Assembly: GCA_018817385.1 (NCBI GenBank)
Contig: JAHIUA010000005.1
Span: 124,001 to 188,000 of the forward strand
Direction of reading: 5' to 3'
Source: Pseudomonadota bacterium
GTDB lineage: Bacteria > Desulfobacterota > Desulfobulbia > Desulfobulbales > Desulfocapsaceae
Length of the DNA: 64,000 nucleotides
Part shown: positions 18,107 through 27,732 of the stretch, in pieces
Numbering within the stretch: position 1 is the stretch's first letter
How the letters are laid out: each line of letters opens with the position of its first letter
The notes under the pieces: generated by a model
Seen by the model: the letters and a program-made list of their open reading frames with translations, nothing else
Told to the model about the DNA's origin: nothing
Database searches by the model: none
Translations under genes and position numbers: made by a program

Positions 18107-20515
18107 ATGACTATTCGCTTACTGAGTTCACAACAGGCATATCACCATTGCAATTCAGAAGATTTCACCTTCGAAACGACTGCAGAGGTTGATGGCTTTA
18201 CTCAATTTATTGGCCAGGAACGTGCCTTGGAGGCAGTGGAATTCGGGATAGGTATTCGCCACCAGGGGTTCAACCTTTTTGTTCTGGGACCGGAAGGTTC
18301 TGGTAGACATTCAGTTGTCCAGTCCTTTATCAATGAAAAGGCTGTCTCGGAAGAAACTCCCACGGATTGGTGCTATGTCCAGAATTTTAAACACGCTCAT
18401 CGTCCCCTGGCCCTGGAGTTTGAAGCGGGAAAGGGGTCTGTTTTTCAGCAGGAAATGCATGATCTCATTGCCATGCTCAAAACCGCCATTCCGACAGTAA
18501 TCGAGGGAGAGGATTATCAAGCGCGGAAGTTTGCAATCCAGGAGAGTCTGCAGCAGGAAATAGACTCCCTTTATCATGGGGTGGAAGAAAGGGCCAAAGA
18601 GGAAGGAATTGCCGTTATCAAGACCGAGCAGGGAATATTGTTCACGGCAAGAGATAAAGAAAAAAATCCGATGAACAGCCAGGCCTTCATGGCCCTGGCG
18701 AAAGAAGAACGGGAACGATTTGAAAATCTTATCGAGAAGTATCAGCTGGAATTGCAGCAGGCAATCAATCAGGTGAGTATCCTGAAACGTGAGGCTGAGA
18801 AGCAGGGACAGAAGCTGAAAAAAGAGACGGCACGTCTGACGGCATTTAACCTCATTAATAATTTATATCTGAAATATAAGGAGAATGAACTCGTTATTTC
18901 ATATTTAAAAAGTGTGGAAGAAGAGATTACGGAAAGTGTAGACGATTTTCTTCATGTTCATGAACCAGATAAAATAAACCCTTTGATGGGGATGTTGAGT
19001 CCTGCCGCGACCTTTCATCAATACGAAGTCAATGTCCTGGTCAGCCATGAACAACAGGGAGCACCGGTGGTCTATGAAGATCTTCCGACCTATCAAAATC
19101 TCCACGGCAGGATAGAACATCATGCAAAGATGGGTGTGTTGAGTACTCATTTTACTTTGATTAAGAAAGGATCATTGCATGAGGCAAATGGTGGCTATTT
19201 GATTATTGATGCAGGTCGACTCTTGAGACAGCCTTTTGCCTATGAGGGGTTAAAGCGGACATTGAGATCGCAGAAGATCAGGATAGAACCGGTGGAAAGG
19301 CTTTTGGGCCTTATGTCAACGGTTACTCTGGAACCGGAACCGATTTCTCTGCAGACGAAGGTAGTGCTTATTGGCGATCCCATGCTCTACTATCTGCTCA
19401 ATGCCTATGATCCAGAGTTTCAATCGCTCTTTAAGGTTCAGGCTGATTTTGAACATACGATGGTGTGGAATGTGGAAAATCAGCAACTCTACGCCTCCCT
19501 GTTAGCCAATCTTACCAGTAAGAAAGGACTCCTTCCTCTACATTGTCAAGCTGTGGCAAGGGTTATCGAGCAGGCGGCACGGGAAGCCAGTGACCGAGAA
19601 AAATTGTCTCTCCACCTCAGCGGAGTTGTGGATATTCTCCAGGAGGCGGACTATTTAGCGCGCAAAGATGAAAATGAGTATATCGGAGCTGAGGTAATTG
19701 AAGCAGTGATTACTCGGGCAAAAAAGAGGGGGGAACGGGTAAAAGACAGGATACAGGAGAGTATCCACGAAGGTATCCGTCGTATAGAGACCTCTGGAAC
19801 GAAGGTCGGGCAAATTAACGGACTTTCCGTAATGGAACTTGGTAATAGTCTCTTCGGTATGCCCACCAAGATTACTGCCCAGACTCGACCGGGAGGCGGC
19901 AAGCTTATTGACATCGAAAGAGAGGTTAAACTCGGCGGTGCCCTCCATTCAAAAGGAGTATTGATCCTGGAGGCCTATCTCAGTGCCTGTTATGTCCGTA
20001 CTATTCCCCTGAGTCTTCGTGCCAGCCTGGTATTCGAACAATCTTACGGTGGTGTCGACGGTGACAGTGCCTCTTGTGCCGAACTCTGTGCTCTGCTCTC
20101 TTCATTGGCAGAAGCCCCCATCAAACAGAATCTGGCCATAACCGGTTCCATCAGCCAACATGGTGAAGTTCAGGCCATTGGTGGGGTAAATGAGAAAATC
20201 GAAGGCTTTTTTGATATCTGTCACCATCGTGGCTTAAATGGTGAGCAGGGAGTGATTATACCTGCAGCAAACATAAGGCATCTGATGTTGAAAAAATCGG
20301 TTCGTGACGCAATTGAGGCCAAACAGTTCCATCTCTATGGTGTTGACACCGTAGATGATGCCCTTGAACTGCTTACCGGATTGCAGGCAGGAAGAAGAGG
20401 GGAAGAAGGTGTTTTTGCAAAGGATTCATTCAATGGCCTGGTTGAGGAGCGATTGTATTCTTTTGCCCGTGATCTTCAGGCCTTTAAACACGAAGATGAG
20501 GAAGAAGAGAAATAA
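18107..20515 (+). CDS. Lon-like (LonB-type) ATP-dependent protease
   Basis: 802 residues from ATG 18107, which has an ideal AAGGAG; an upstream ATG at 18083 lacks one. Domains: N-terminal AAA_32-type region with a variant P-loop (LGPEGSGRHS), a long coiled coil (about 170-270), further AAA elements, then a C-terminal Lon protease domain with the Ser-Lys dyad (Ser near 653 in GDSAS, Lys near 696 in GGVNEKIEG). The classical Lon substrate-binding N-domain is absent. Cytosolic protein quality control. Monocistronic as far as seen. Confidence 0.9.
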   Translation: MTIRLLSSQQAYHHCNSEDFTFETTAEVDGFTQFIGQERALEAVEFGIGIRHQGFNLFVLGPEGSGRHSVVQSFINEKAVSEETPTDWCYVQNFKHAHRPLALEFEAGKGSVFQQEMHDLIAMLKTAIPTVIEGEDYQARKFAIQESLQQEIDSLYHGVEERAKEEGIAVIKTEQGILFTARDKEKNPMNSQAFMALAKEERERFENLIEKYQLELQQAINQVSILKREAEKQGQKLKKETARLTAFNLINNLYLKYKENELVISYLKSVEEEITESVDDFLHVHEPDKINPLMGMLSPAATFHQYEVNVLVSHEQQGAPVVYEDLPTYQNLHGRIEHHAKMGVLSTHFTLIKKGSLHEANGGYLIIDAGRLLRQPFAYEGLKRTLRSQKIRIEPVERLLGLMSTVTLEPEPISLQTKVVLIGDPMLYYLLNAYDPEFQSLFKVQADFEHTMVWNVENQQLYASLLANLTSKKGLLPLHCQAVARVIEQAAREASDREKLSLHLSGVVDILQEADYLARKDENEYIGAEVIEAVITRAKKRGERVKDRIQESIHEGIRRIETSGTKVGQINGLSVMELGNSLFGMPTKITAQTRPGGGKLIDIEREVKLGGALHSKGVLILEAYLSACYVRTIPLSLRASLVFEQSYGGVDGDSASCAELCALLSSLAEAPIKQNLAITGSISQHGEVQAIGGVNEKIEGFFDICHHRGLNGEQGVIIPAANIRHLMLKKSVRDAIEAKQFHLYGVDTVDDALELLTGLQAGRRGEEGVFAKDSFNGLVEERLYSFARDLQAFKHEDEEEEK

Positions 20516-21084
20516 GGGATGAGAGGTATCTGAAAATGAGCTCTCTTGGAGCGTATCCGAGATAAGACATTTTGTCCAAAATCGAGGAATTTCCAAAAAA
20601 AAAAGCAGTTATGGGACTAATATTGCGAGCAATATATTTTTGAAATAACCAAGAGCTTGGGAAAAAGGCCATTTTCGGACAAGCTCTTAGGATCTGTAGA
20701 CAAAAAAAGAGTTCGAAATCCCAAAATCTTACTCAGGCAATCTGAATGGAGCGCCCCATCAGAAGTTCCGCACCTGTATCCCAAAGAACTCACCGACATT
20801 ACGAGGCAAGTGTCTGTGGGTGCCTAAGCAATGGAGAAGGATATAAAGGGAAGGGGAAATTGGGAACTCTTGAGTCTGCAAGAAACAGTGAGGGCAAGCT
20901 AGTCGCAGGTTCTGAGGAAGGTGTTCAACCAGATAGAGAAGGCAAGCCTGCTCTTAATTGTTCTTCATAGAGAAAAGGGTTAGTAATGAGAAAGAGTGTC
21001 GGGTTCCGAGGGTGCGGGGAGAGAATACTTGCGGGAAACTTTGATTATTCAAATAAGCAAAGTAAGGATACCGTCATGACGATA
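20516..21084. other. 569-bp gene-free stretch with short hairpins and a degenerate repeat
   Basis: No ORF with family resemblance. Features: the repeat core ATTTTGTCCAAAATCGAGG at 20569-20587; a perfect short palindrome (ATATTGC-GA-GCAATAT) near 20620-20635; and a hairpin at 20651-20688 with perfect outer arms AAGAGCTTG/CAAGCTCTT and no T-run. The rest, 20700-21084, shows nothing I can name. Confidence 0.55.
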
Positions 21085-21732
21085 TCATCGTTTGTGCTGA
21101 AGAGCTCTTCGTTTTCGTTTTTGTAGCAGGTCGATATAGTAAGCGTTTACTTTGCCGATGAGGTTATGTGTTTCCTGATAGGGGGCAGGGCGTCCTTCTT
21201 TGAGTATGAGAAGATTTTCCCCGGCATTCCAGGCAGAGAGGACCAGTTCTAATTGTCCGTTAAACCTGTAATTGTATTTTGATATGAGATAACAGGTGAG
21301 AAGGATGTTAATTGCAGGATCAAAGAGATCTTCTTCCTGAAGGTGAGCAAGGGTTTCCCGGCTGACATGATTAAAGGTGAATTGCGAAGAGGAGAGTTCT
21401 TTGGCGGCCTGTTTTCCTGTGGTGTAGATGATTTGACATAAGCCAAGAGCACCCTTTGTCGATACAGCCTGAGGATCGGCACTTGATTCAGCCAGAATTA
21501 AGGCCCTGATAAAGTCAGGGCTGACTTTATGTTGTGGCCGGAAAAAAGTAAATTGAGAGTAGTAATGAATAAGACGATTGTAAGGGGCTAAGCGCTTGAG
21601 TGACTGGAGCGAGACTTCCTTGTCTTTGTATTTATCAAGGGCGTACTGTAATGGTACAGCAGCACTTTTCCCCGAGAATAGAAGGCAGCCACAACAAAGG
21701 AGTATTACACTTAAAAAGAGATGTCGGAGCAT
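21085..21732 (-). CDS. Lytic transglycosylase (SLT domain), exported
   Basis: 215 residues with a signal sequence whose cysteines (ILLCCGCLLF) could make it a lipoprotein. The SLT domain runs about 55-190, with catalytic Glu in ALILAESSADPQAVS followed by GALGLCQI and the family SAWNAGE motif, as in MltC/MltE/RlpA-associated Slt enzymes. Cleaves the MurNAc-GlcNAc bond of peptidoglycan in the periplasm. AAGG precedes the ATG. Stands alone. Confidence 0.88.
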   Translation of the reverse strand: MLRHLFLSVILLCCGCLLFSGKSAAVPLQYALDKYKDKEVSLQSLKRLAPYNRLIHYYSQFTFFRPQHKVSPDFIRALILAESSADPQAVSTKGALGLCQIIYTTGKQAAKELSSSQFTFNHVSRETLAHLQEEDLFDPAINILLTCYLISKYNYRFNGQLELVLSAWNAGENLLILKEGRPAPYQETHNLIGKVNAYYIDLLQKRKRRALQHKR

Positions 21733-22042
21733 ATCAATGCCTTACGAGTAATTTTTTTGTATTGTTTTGAAATACCATTTTAAAACAATAGAGCTACTAG
21801 CGTTACTACCGACTGGTAAGGCACCTCCATTTCTCAGGGGATATTGAAAAGAGTCAGTGAGTGCCTGCCTGCACTAGGCTATTTTACACTAACTTCTCGA
21901 TACTCGCAAAATCTAATTTATGGAATACAAAACAAAAGCATCTTTACTTCACACCTCACCGTATTTTGAGTAATCCTTGAGACCAGGCAAGCGAGTCTGG
22001 GAGAACCTGAAGTAACTCATTTTTGGAGAGGGGGCAGGCAGT
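21733..22042. other. 310-bp gene-free stretch
   Basis: A perfect 9-bp inverted repeat TATTGTTTT/AAAACAATA (21760-21790) lies just upstream of the transglycosylase and may be an operator or hairpin. Nothing else recognised. Confidence 0.4.
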
Positions 22043-23353
22043 TTACTCCTCATAGCTTGGAAGTTGGGGACGGGTATAAAATCGGGCAACGGTTTTGAAA
22101 AGCAGATAGGGATCTTTACTTCCAGTAATTTCACGGATGGAATGCATGGCAAGGCTTGGAATTCCAACATCTACCGTCTGCACTCCCAGGTCAGTGGCAG
22201 TAATGGGTCCGATGGTACTGCCGCAGGCCATATCATTTTTCATGACAAATTCCTGGGGAGTAACTCCGACCTCCCCGGCCACTGTCTTGTACAGGGCAGC
22301 CGAGCGACCGGTTGTCGCATAGCGTTGATTGGCGTTGTATTTGATTACCGGCCCATGGTTCAGCAGAGGGAGGTGCTGAGGATCATGTTTTTCGACAAAA
22401 TTGGGATGCACTCCGTGGGCATTATCCAGGGAGATCAAAAAAGAACGGTCTAGGATTGTTTGGCGGCATGGGGTGTCTGGCAGCAATCGTTCCAGGGTGG
22501 TGCGGAGGAAGTTCCCGTGGGCTCCGGCCATGCTGGAAGAGCCGATTTCCTCATGGTTACTGCACAGGAGAAGACAATTGTCAGAGAGATTGTCTTGAAG
22601 AAGGGCCTGGGCTCCGACAAAACAGCTGACCAGATTGTCGAGGCGGCTGGCTGATATAAATTCATTTTTCATGCCGAGTAACGTTGGCGGTTGGGTATCG
22701 TAGCAGAATAGATCAAAGCCCAGTATTGTCCGGAACGAGAGGTCTGGATATTGTTTTTTGAGCTGTTGCTGGATGAGAATGGCAAAGGAAGGAACATCAT
22801 TGTCAAGAGGCTGGCTGAAGAGGGGGGAGAGATCCTTCTGCTTGTCGATTTTATGTTCTTCGTTTGCATTTCTATCGAGGTGAATGGCAAGGCTGGGGAT
22901 AGTGACAACCGGTCTCTGGAAATCCAAAAGTCGAATTTTGATGGTGTCATTTTCGTCAATAATTGTGACACGGCCTCCTATTCCGAGATCGCGATCGAAC
23001 CAGGTGGAGAGCAGGGGGCCTCCATACACCTCGACGCCGAGTTGCATATATGAGTTGCCACTCCTTTCCGGAAGCGGTTTGATCTGCAGGGCCGGGCTAT
23101 CTGTATGTGCTCCTGTCATTCTCCATGGCGTGCAGTCGCCAGGCTTGGCAGCCATCCGGAAGCCAAGAAGAGAGCCGTTGTCTCGAATACAGTAATATCC
23201 CTTGCCAGATTCTGTCGTCCAGATTGCTCTTTCCCGGAGACGCTGGAAACCAGCCTGGTGAAACTGATCGCCAAGATATTCAGCAGCATGGAAGGGGGTC
23301 GAAGAGTGATGGAGAAAATCAAAAAGCTGTTTGTTGAATTGTTCCTGTTGCAT
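22043..23353 (-). CDS. apeB: M18 family zinc aminopeptidase
   Basis: 436 residues, normal for the family. Metal-ligand motifs are in place: GAHTDSPAL (His, Asp), a bridging Asp in the TWFDRDLGIGG region, SNHEEIGSSS (Glu pair), and a late His (GIPSLAMHSIREI). Dinuclear zinc exopeptidase removing N-terminal, often acidic, residues; cytoplasmic. The symbol follows the ApeB annotation common for bacterial M18. The SprA-like gene ends 45 bp upstream in the same orientation sense but is unrelated in function. Confidence 0.9.
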   Translation of the reverse strand: MQQEQFNKQLFDFLHHSSTPFHAAEYLGDQFHQAGFQRLRERAIWTTESGKGYYCIRDNGSLLGFRMAAKPGDCTPWRMTGAHTDSPALQIKPLPERSGNSYMQLGVEVYGGPLLSTWFDRDLGIGGRVTIIDENDTIKIRLLDFQRPVVTIPSLAIHLDRNANEEHKIDKQKDLSPLFSQPLDNDVPSFAILIQQQLKKQYPDLSFRTILGFDLFCYDTQPPTLLGMKNEFISASRLDNLVSCFVGAQALLQDNLSDNCLLLCSNHEEIGSSSMAGAHGNFLRTTLERLLPDTPCRQTILDRSFLISLDNAHGVHPNFVEKHDPQHLPLLNHGPVIKYNANQRYATTGRSAALYKTVAGEVGVTPQEFVMKNDMACGSTIGPITATDLGVQTVDVGIPSLAMHSIREITGSKDPYLLFKTVARFYTRPQLPSYEE

Positions 23354-23397
23354 TGCTTGGGGTCAAAGAAGAAGATTGGGTAGAGGGAAAAGACTTA

Positions 23398-24168
23398 TCA
23401 GGCTGCCATGTCAGCCATGGTCTGGTAAGCACTCTTCATGGCCCTGCGCGTTATTTCGGATAGAGCCGCTGCCGGTGGCCCTTGGTCCTGACCTTTTGCA
23501 GGGGGATCATCAGAAGGTTCTGTTTTGAGACCGCTACTTTCTTGGTCGGTTTGAGAAAGAGGTTCTGGCGATGATTTTTCTTCGACGTTACTCAGAATTT
23601 CTTTCATGGCCTGGGATTCTTTGGCAGTTACCTGGGCTGCGATGCTGCGGTCGGCAGATGATGGGTTTGCAGGGGCCAGGGCAGCACGTTTTACTGTGCG
23701 CATTTTTTGGATGGTGGCCTCAGGATTACTCTCTTTGCCTGTGTCAATAGGTACTTCACCGCCGCTTGCATAGCGTTTTCCGTCAGGTCCGGTCTGGTAA
23801 GAAAAGGAGGCCCCACCTGTTGCATATTGGCCTGCTGCAGCAAGATGGGCCTGTTCATGCGCCTTTACTTCAATGTCTCGTTTTTTTAATTCAGCAAGCT
23901 GACTCGTCTGTTCTTCTGTCAAGGCTTGCTGGTCAGTTCCTTTCTCTTCAATGGATACCTGTTTTTCCTTTTCTTCTGTCACAGGAGTTGTTGAGGAATT
24001 GCGTGAAAGCCTTTGTCCTTCGGCAGAGAGCGTGAGGGTGTCATTGTTCTGGAAAGGTGCCGGGACAGAGCCTTGCCTGCTGACAGACTTTTGCTCATCT
24101 GAAGAGGGCTGCAAGCTCTTTATATCCGTGTAGATCTGGGTATTGTCTGATTGGATGATGGCGGCCAT
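23398..24168 (-). CDS. Putative metalloprotease, SprA/CJM1_0395-related family
   Basis: 256 residues. The conserved core is at about 95-180: VKAHEQAHLAAAGQYATGGASF, where HExxH-like HEQAH suggests a zinc site, followed by YxTGPDGKRYASGGEVPID and PEATIQKMRTVKRAALAPANPS. The flanks are low-complexity Ser/Glu/Gln. No signal peptide. The family is widespread in Proteobacteria, and the protease activity is a prediction. ATG 24168 has only a weak GAGAT upstream. Confidence 0.75.
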   Translation of the reverse strand: MAAIIQSDNTQIYTDIKSLQPSSDEQKSVSRQGSVPAPFQNNDTLTLSAEGQRLSRNSSTTPVTEEKEKQVSIEEKGTDQQALTEEQTSQLAELKKRDIEVKAHEQAHLAAAGQYATGGASFSYQTGPDGKRYASGGEVPIDTGKESNPEATIQKMRTVKRAALAPANPSSADRSIAAQVTAKESQAMKEILSNVEEKSSPEPLSQTDQESSGLKTEPSDDPPAKGQDQGPPAAALSEITRRAMKSAYQTMADMAA

Positions 24169-24430
24169 AATCTCAATAGAGAGGTGGAAAATTCCAAGGC
24201 GTTAAACGCGATCGGTTTACTTTTCTGAAAAAAATAAAATATTGTTTTAAAGTCATCAATTCCCGCGAAGATACGCGTATTTTTCCAGGGTGACTGAAAA
24301 CATTCTATTGAGTTTCAACTATAATATTTTATTATACTAATGATAATCGGAAAAATCAAATCAAGCTTGGAGAGGTCTCTTGTAACGGGTTCCATCTGGA
24401 TAGTTCTCTTAACGATTGGGGATAGAAAAA

Positions 24431-25123
24431 ATGTTTAATGCAGAACAATTATTGGGAAAAGTGTTGTCGAGTGCCATGGGAAGGACTGGCAAAAAGAGAA
24501 AAAAAAGAGATTTGTTTGACTCAATGGGGACCCAACTCCTCTCGGGGAAAGGGCTTCTGACGGCAATTGGTCTCGGAGTCGGTGCCTATGAGATTCTAAA
24601 ATCTAAACAGACACCATCCCGGCAGACAGCTGGAGCTAAGATTCCAGCTGTTGCTGATCATTCTCAGAGTTCGACTCCTGTCTTTCCGTCGCCTGGAAAA
24701 GCTGGACCTCCGCCTTTACCTGTGTCAGGAAAGAGCCTCAGCAAAGGAGAAACCCTGCCCTTTCCCGGGGGAGAACAGGCTCTGGCCCTGCGATTTATAC
24801 AGATCATGGTTGCTTCAGCATATGCAGATGGCAGGATGGATGAGTTCGAAGAAAAACGGATTTTCGAGCGGATGCAGGAGCAGGGGCTCAGTCGGGAAGA
24901 AAAAAACTATATCTTTGCCGAGCTTCATTCTCCCAAGGGTGTTGAAGCCCTGGCTGAAGGTCTTTCTGATCCACAGCTTGCGCAAATGGCGTATACTCTT
25001 GCTGCTTCTACAGTTGTCGTCGATTCTGATATGGAACTGGAATGGTTGAACAGGCTGGCCGCATCACTGTCTATCAGTTCTACCATGCAGAGATTTATTG
25101 AGGAACAGCTGGCTGGTGAGTGA
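24431..25123 (+). CDS. TerB-like / DUF533 protein
   Basis: 230 residues from ATG 24431 with GGGGAT upstream; an in-frame TTG 15 bp earlier is unlikely. N-terminus basic (RTGKKRKKRDLF), one glycine-rich hydrophobic stretch (LLTAIGLGVGAYEIL), a Pro-rich linker, then a helical TerB/DUF533 fold (about 110-225; ASAYADGRMDEFEEKRIFERM) resembling E. coli YebE, a membrane-associated protein of unknown function. The acidic pair in the loop may bind metal. Confidence 0.78.
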   Translation: MFNAEQLLGKVLSSAMGRTGKKRKKRDLFDSMGTQLLSGKGLLTAIGLGVGAYEILKSKQTPSRQTAGAKIPAVADHSQSSTPVFPSPGKAGPPPLPVSGKSLSKGETLPFPGGEQALALRFIQIMVASAYADGRMDEFEEKRIFERMQEQGLSREEKNYIFAELHSPKGVEALAEGLSDPQLAQMAYTLAASTVVVDSDMELEWLNRLAASLSISSTMQRFIEEQLAGE

Positions 25124-25153
25124 AGTGGAACCTTGCAGGGTTCCTGTGTCCTG

Positions 25154-25195
25154 AGGAGGATTCCTGGGTGGAATCCTCCTGCCACATTTTTTATT
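25154..25195 (+). terminator. Intrinsic terminator
   Basis: AGGAGGATTCC pairs perfectly with GGAATCCTCCT around TGGGT, then GCCACATTTTTTATTT. A smaller hairpin (GGAACC/GGTTCC) precedes it. Sits at the convergent junction with the AIM24 gene. Confidence 0.8.
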
Positions 25196-26198
25196 TCTGG
25201 AACAGGCTCCCCAGCCCTCCCAGGACAGACCCCTCTCCTTGTGTGGAAAATCCTGCATTGTTTTGCGGGGCTGCTGAGTGAATTTTTCCTGCCAGTCGGG
25301 AGAAGGGCAATGACTGCAGCCAGACGTGTCCTGGACCGGTCAGGGTGGCAAAAAAGAACCCTTCACCGCCGAAAATGGCAGATTTAACTCCACCGACAAA
25401 TTCTATATTATAATCAACGGTCTGAGTAAGGGCGACAAGACAGCCCGTATCCACGCGAATCGTCTCACCGGCCCTAAGTTCTTTTTCTACAATCGTTCCC
25501 CCGGCATGGACAAAAGTCAGACCGTCCCCTTCCAATTTCTGCATAATAAACCCCTCTCCACCAAAGAGGGCTGTGCTTATTTTTTGTTGAAAGGCAATTC
25601 CTAAAGACACGCCTTTGGCGGCACAGAGAAAGGCATCTTTCTGGCAGATAATTTTCCCGCCGTAGTTTTTTAGATCAAGGGGGATAATTTTCCCCGGATA
25701 GGGGGAGGCAAAGGCGACCGTCCCTTTGCCTTGTCCCATAAAGGTGAAGACAGTGGTAAAGAGACTTTCGCCAGTGATTAATCGTTTTCCGGCTCCAAGC
25801 ATCTTATCCATAAGTCCACCCCGCTCAGAGGAGTGGCTGCCGTCGCCAAACACAGTTTCCATCTGGATGGCGTCAGACATGTACATCATTGCCCCCGCCT
25901 CGGCCACTGCACTTTCCTGGGGGTCCAGTTCTATTTCTACAAACTGCATTTCATTGCCGAATATTGTATAATCGATCTCGTGCGCATGGATACCTGATGA
26001 CCCAGGTGGGGGAGGGGCCATGCCAGTGGCGGAATTTTGCAATTCGGGAATCTGGGCAATTGGGGTCCAGTCTCTAAATCCATCTCTCCAGACCAAGGTC
26101 TCAAGGCTATATTGGCCGGACTTAAATGCCTGCTGGACCTGTAGTTGATCAAAAGGACCTTGTTGCTGACCATTCACGACGACATACCAGGAATGCAT
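25191..26198 (-). CDS. GYF_2-AIM24 (TIGR00266-like) protein
   Basis: 335 residues from ATG 26198, with GGAGGAAC upstream. N-terminal GYF_2 module (about 2-50: [30 protein letters not shown]), a Pro-rich linker, then the AIM24 beta-rich domain (about 75-310) with [28 protein letters not shown] and repeated FGGEGFF segments. Function unknown in bacteria; AIM24 is mitochondrial in yeast. Downstream of the uncharacterised 26256 gene, with a 57-bp gap, so possibly co-transcribed. Confidence 0.85.
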   Translation of the reverse strand: MHSWYVVVNGQQQGPFDQLQVQQAFKSGQYSLETLVWRDGFRDWTPIAQIPELQNSATGMAPPPPGSSGIHAHEIDYTIFGNEMQFVEIELDPQESAVAEAGAMMYMSDAIQMETVFGDGSHSSERGGLMDKMLGAGKRLITGESLFTTVFTFMGQGKGTVAFASPYPGKIIPLDLKNYGGKIICQKDAFLCAAKGVSLGIAFQQKISTALFGGEGFIMQKLEGDGLTFVHAGGTIVEKELRAGETIRVDTGCLVALTQTVDYNIEFVGGVKSAIFGGEGFFFATLTGPGHVWLQSLPFSRLAGKIHSAAPQNNAGFSTQGEGSVLGGLGSLFQK

Positions 26199-26255
26199 AA
26201 TGTTCCTCCGCGGCAAAAAAGAGTGATTGAATAGTAAAGTGAGAGAATCGTATGC

Positions 26256-27299
26256 CTATTGATACTTTTCTTTGAGTTTATAAAGGGTGTCAAGATAATA
26301 GTCTTGTTTCTTCAAGGAGGAACCTCCTCTCTCCATCTCCAGAAGGAGCAAGTCAACGGCCGGTTTTAAATCGATACCATAGCGATTATTGTTCTCCTCG
26401 TTTGCCCGATTAATCAGTGAAATAGCATAATAGGTGACAACCATACGCGACAGAGAATCTCTTCTAAAGAGATAGAGCCTGCCGCCCATTGTATTGAGAA
26501 AAAAACAGGCATATTCATAAAGTGCATTTTGATCTATGGCAGAGACATAGGGCGTGTCGCTGCAATCAGATGAAGTGATGAGTGAATAATAAGCGCCCAG
26601 AATATCTTCAACTCTACCTCTTTCACTATCGAGAATGCCTTTCAGCATCTGGATATTATCTTTTCCTGAAATTCTGAAGAAATGGGCCGTGTTTTTTAAG
26701 ATAGTATACAAATCATCTGTTTCCCTGGTCACTTGCGGCGGGTTGGCGAGGAGCTTTTGGATGAGAGCAGTGAAATGAACTTTACTCGATGTGCTCAATT
26801 GGTAATTAGTCATATATGGCTGCTGGTCAAGATGCTGATAAAATCGGTCGATCTCTGCCGTATTTTTCTTACAGGCTAAACCCTTTTTTTCCCTGCTGCC
26901 ATCAGGTGATGGGGCCGAGAGGGGGTCTTGTCTTGTTGCTGCGGCTTCGGGTGCTGGCGTTGGATCTATCGCTAACTCATTTTGCTCTGTAACAGGCTCA
27001 GGGGTCTGTTCATTGACCGTTGCGTCTGATTCTGAATTCCCGGGAATATTGATAGGATCTGCAGGGGGGGAGTCTTTTGTGTCGGTCCTGGCGGAAGAAT
27101 CCGATTTCTCAGAAGATGAACTGTCGGTTTTTGGAGAAGGATCAGGTGGCGTTGAAATGGATAGGTCTGAGCCTGATTGAAAATAAAAAAGGAATCCGCC
27201 AATGCCAACAAAAATAAGAAAAATAATGACTGCAGGAAGGAAATTGGATGATTTTTTGGACGAGGGGTGATTACGATTTTTTTCGTCGGAAGGAGCCAT
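26256..27299 (-). CDS. Uncharacterised single-pass membrane protein
   Basis: 347 residues. Basic cytoplasmic N-terminus, one membrane helix (about 23-41), a disordered Ser/Asp/Pro/Thr-rich stretch to about 135, then a helical C-terminal domain with no motif I recognise (KKNTAEIDRFYQHLDQQPY, CFFLNTMGGRLYLFRRD). Probably inner membrane with an exported or periplasmic domain. Precedes the AIM24 gene on the same strand. Confidence 0.65.
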   Translation of the reverse strand: MAPSDEKNRNHPSSKKSSNFLPAVIIFLIFVGIGGFLFYFQSGSDLSISTPPDPSPKTDSSSSEKSDSSARTDTKDSPPADPINIPGNSESDATVNEQTPEPVTEQNELAIDPTPAPEAAATRQDPLSAPSPDGSREKKGLACKKNTAEIDRFYQHLDQQPYMTNYQLSTSSKVHFTALIQKLLANPPQVTRETDDLYTILKNTAHFFRISGKDNIQMLKGILDSERGRVEDILGAYYSLITSSDCSDTPYVSAIDQNALYEYACFFLNTMGGRLYLFRRDSLSRMVVTYYAISLINRANEENNNRYGIDLKPAVDLLLLEMERGGSSLKKQDYYLDTLYKLKEKYQ

Positions 27300-27732
27300 A
27301 TATAACCATTCGGAAAGAGAAAGAGAAAGAGAAGGTGTGCATAATTTTGATTAATTTCCAATATACAGTAGCTCCTATTGAAAGTCACGGGAGAATTCCA
27401 TCTGTTAATAGGTGAGGAAAGAGATGAAGTGATGGTGTGTAATGACTTGAAAAAAATGAATAACGAATGTTGTGATTGGTCGAAAAACTTGTTAAGATGG
27501 CCTTGCCGAATTGGCTTCGCTGGTTGAAAAATGTAATTTTTCAAGGTTGTTAGATCTGTTTGATTTCTTAGTCTAATCAAGTGCTGGGTTGTTTTTTTTC
27601 TTCTTGACTCGTTTACGTTAAAGCACTATTGTTCGCGACAATTTAAAATTTGTAGAAACTGCTTGTTCTTAACAAAGGAAGCCCCTTCAGGGATGAGCAA
27701 AATATAATAATTAGTCTACGGAGGAAAACGTT
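27300..27732. other. 433-bp divergent intergenic region
   Basis: Separates the membrane-protein gene and ppaC. The last third holds the ppaC promoter (27604-27632) and a leader of about 95 nt. The remainder is AT-rich with no recognised site. Confidence 0.55.
27604..27632 (+). promoter_or_regulatory. Sigma-70-type promoter of ppaC
   Basis: TTGACT, exactly 17 nt, TATTGT. Good -35 and fair -10 at ideal spacing, about 100 bp upstream of ppaC and in the same direction. Confidence 0.6.

Noticed and set aside
20651-20688. Hairpin after the Lon-like gene as an intrinsic terminator
   Set aside because: Perfect arms but no T-run in either direction and 136 bp from the stop codon.
20746-20970. 74-codon ORF in the 20.5-21 kb gap
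   Set aside because: Composition and product unlike a protein; no ribosome site; probably chance.
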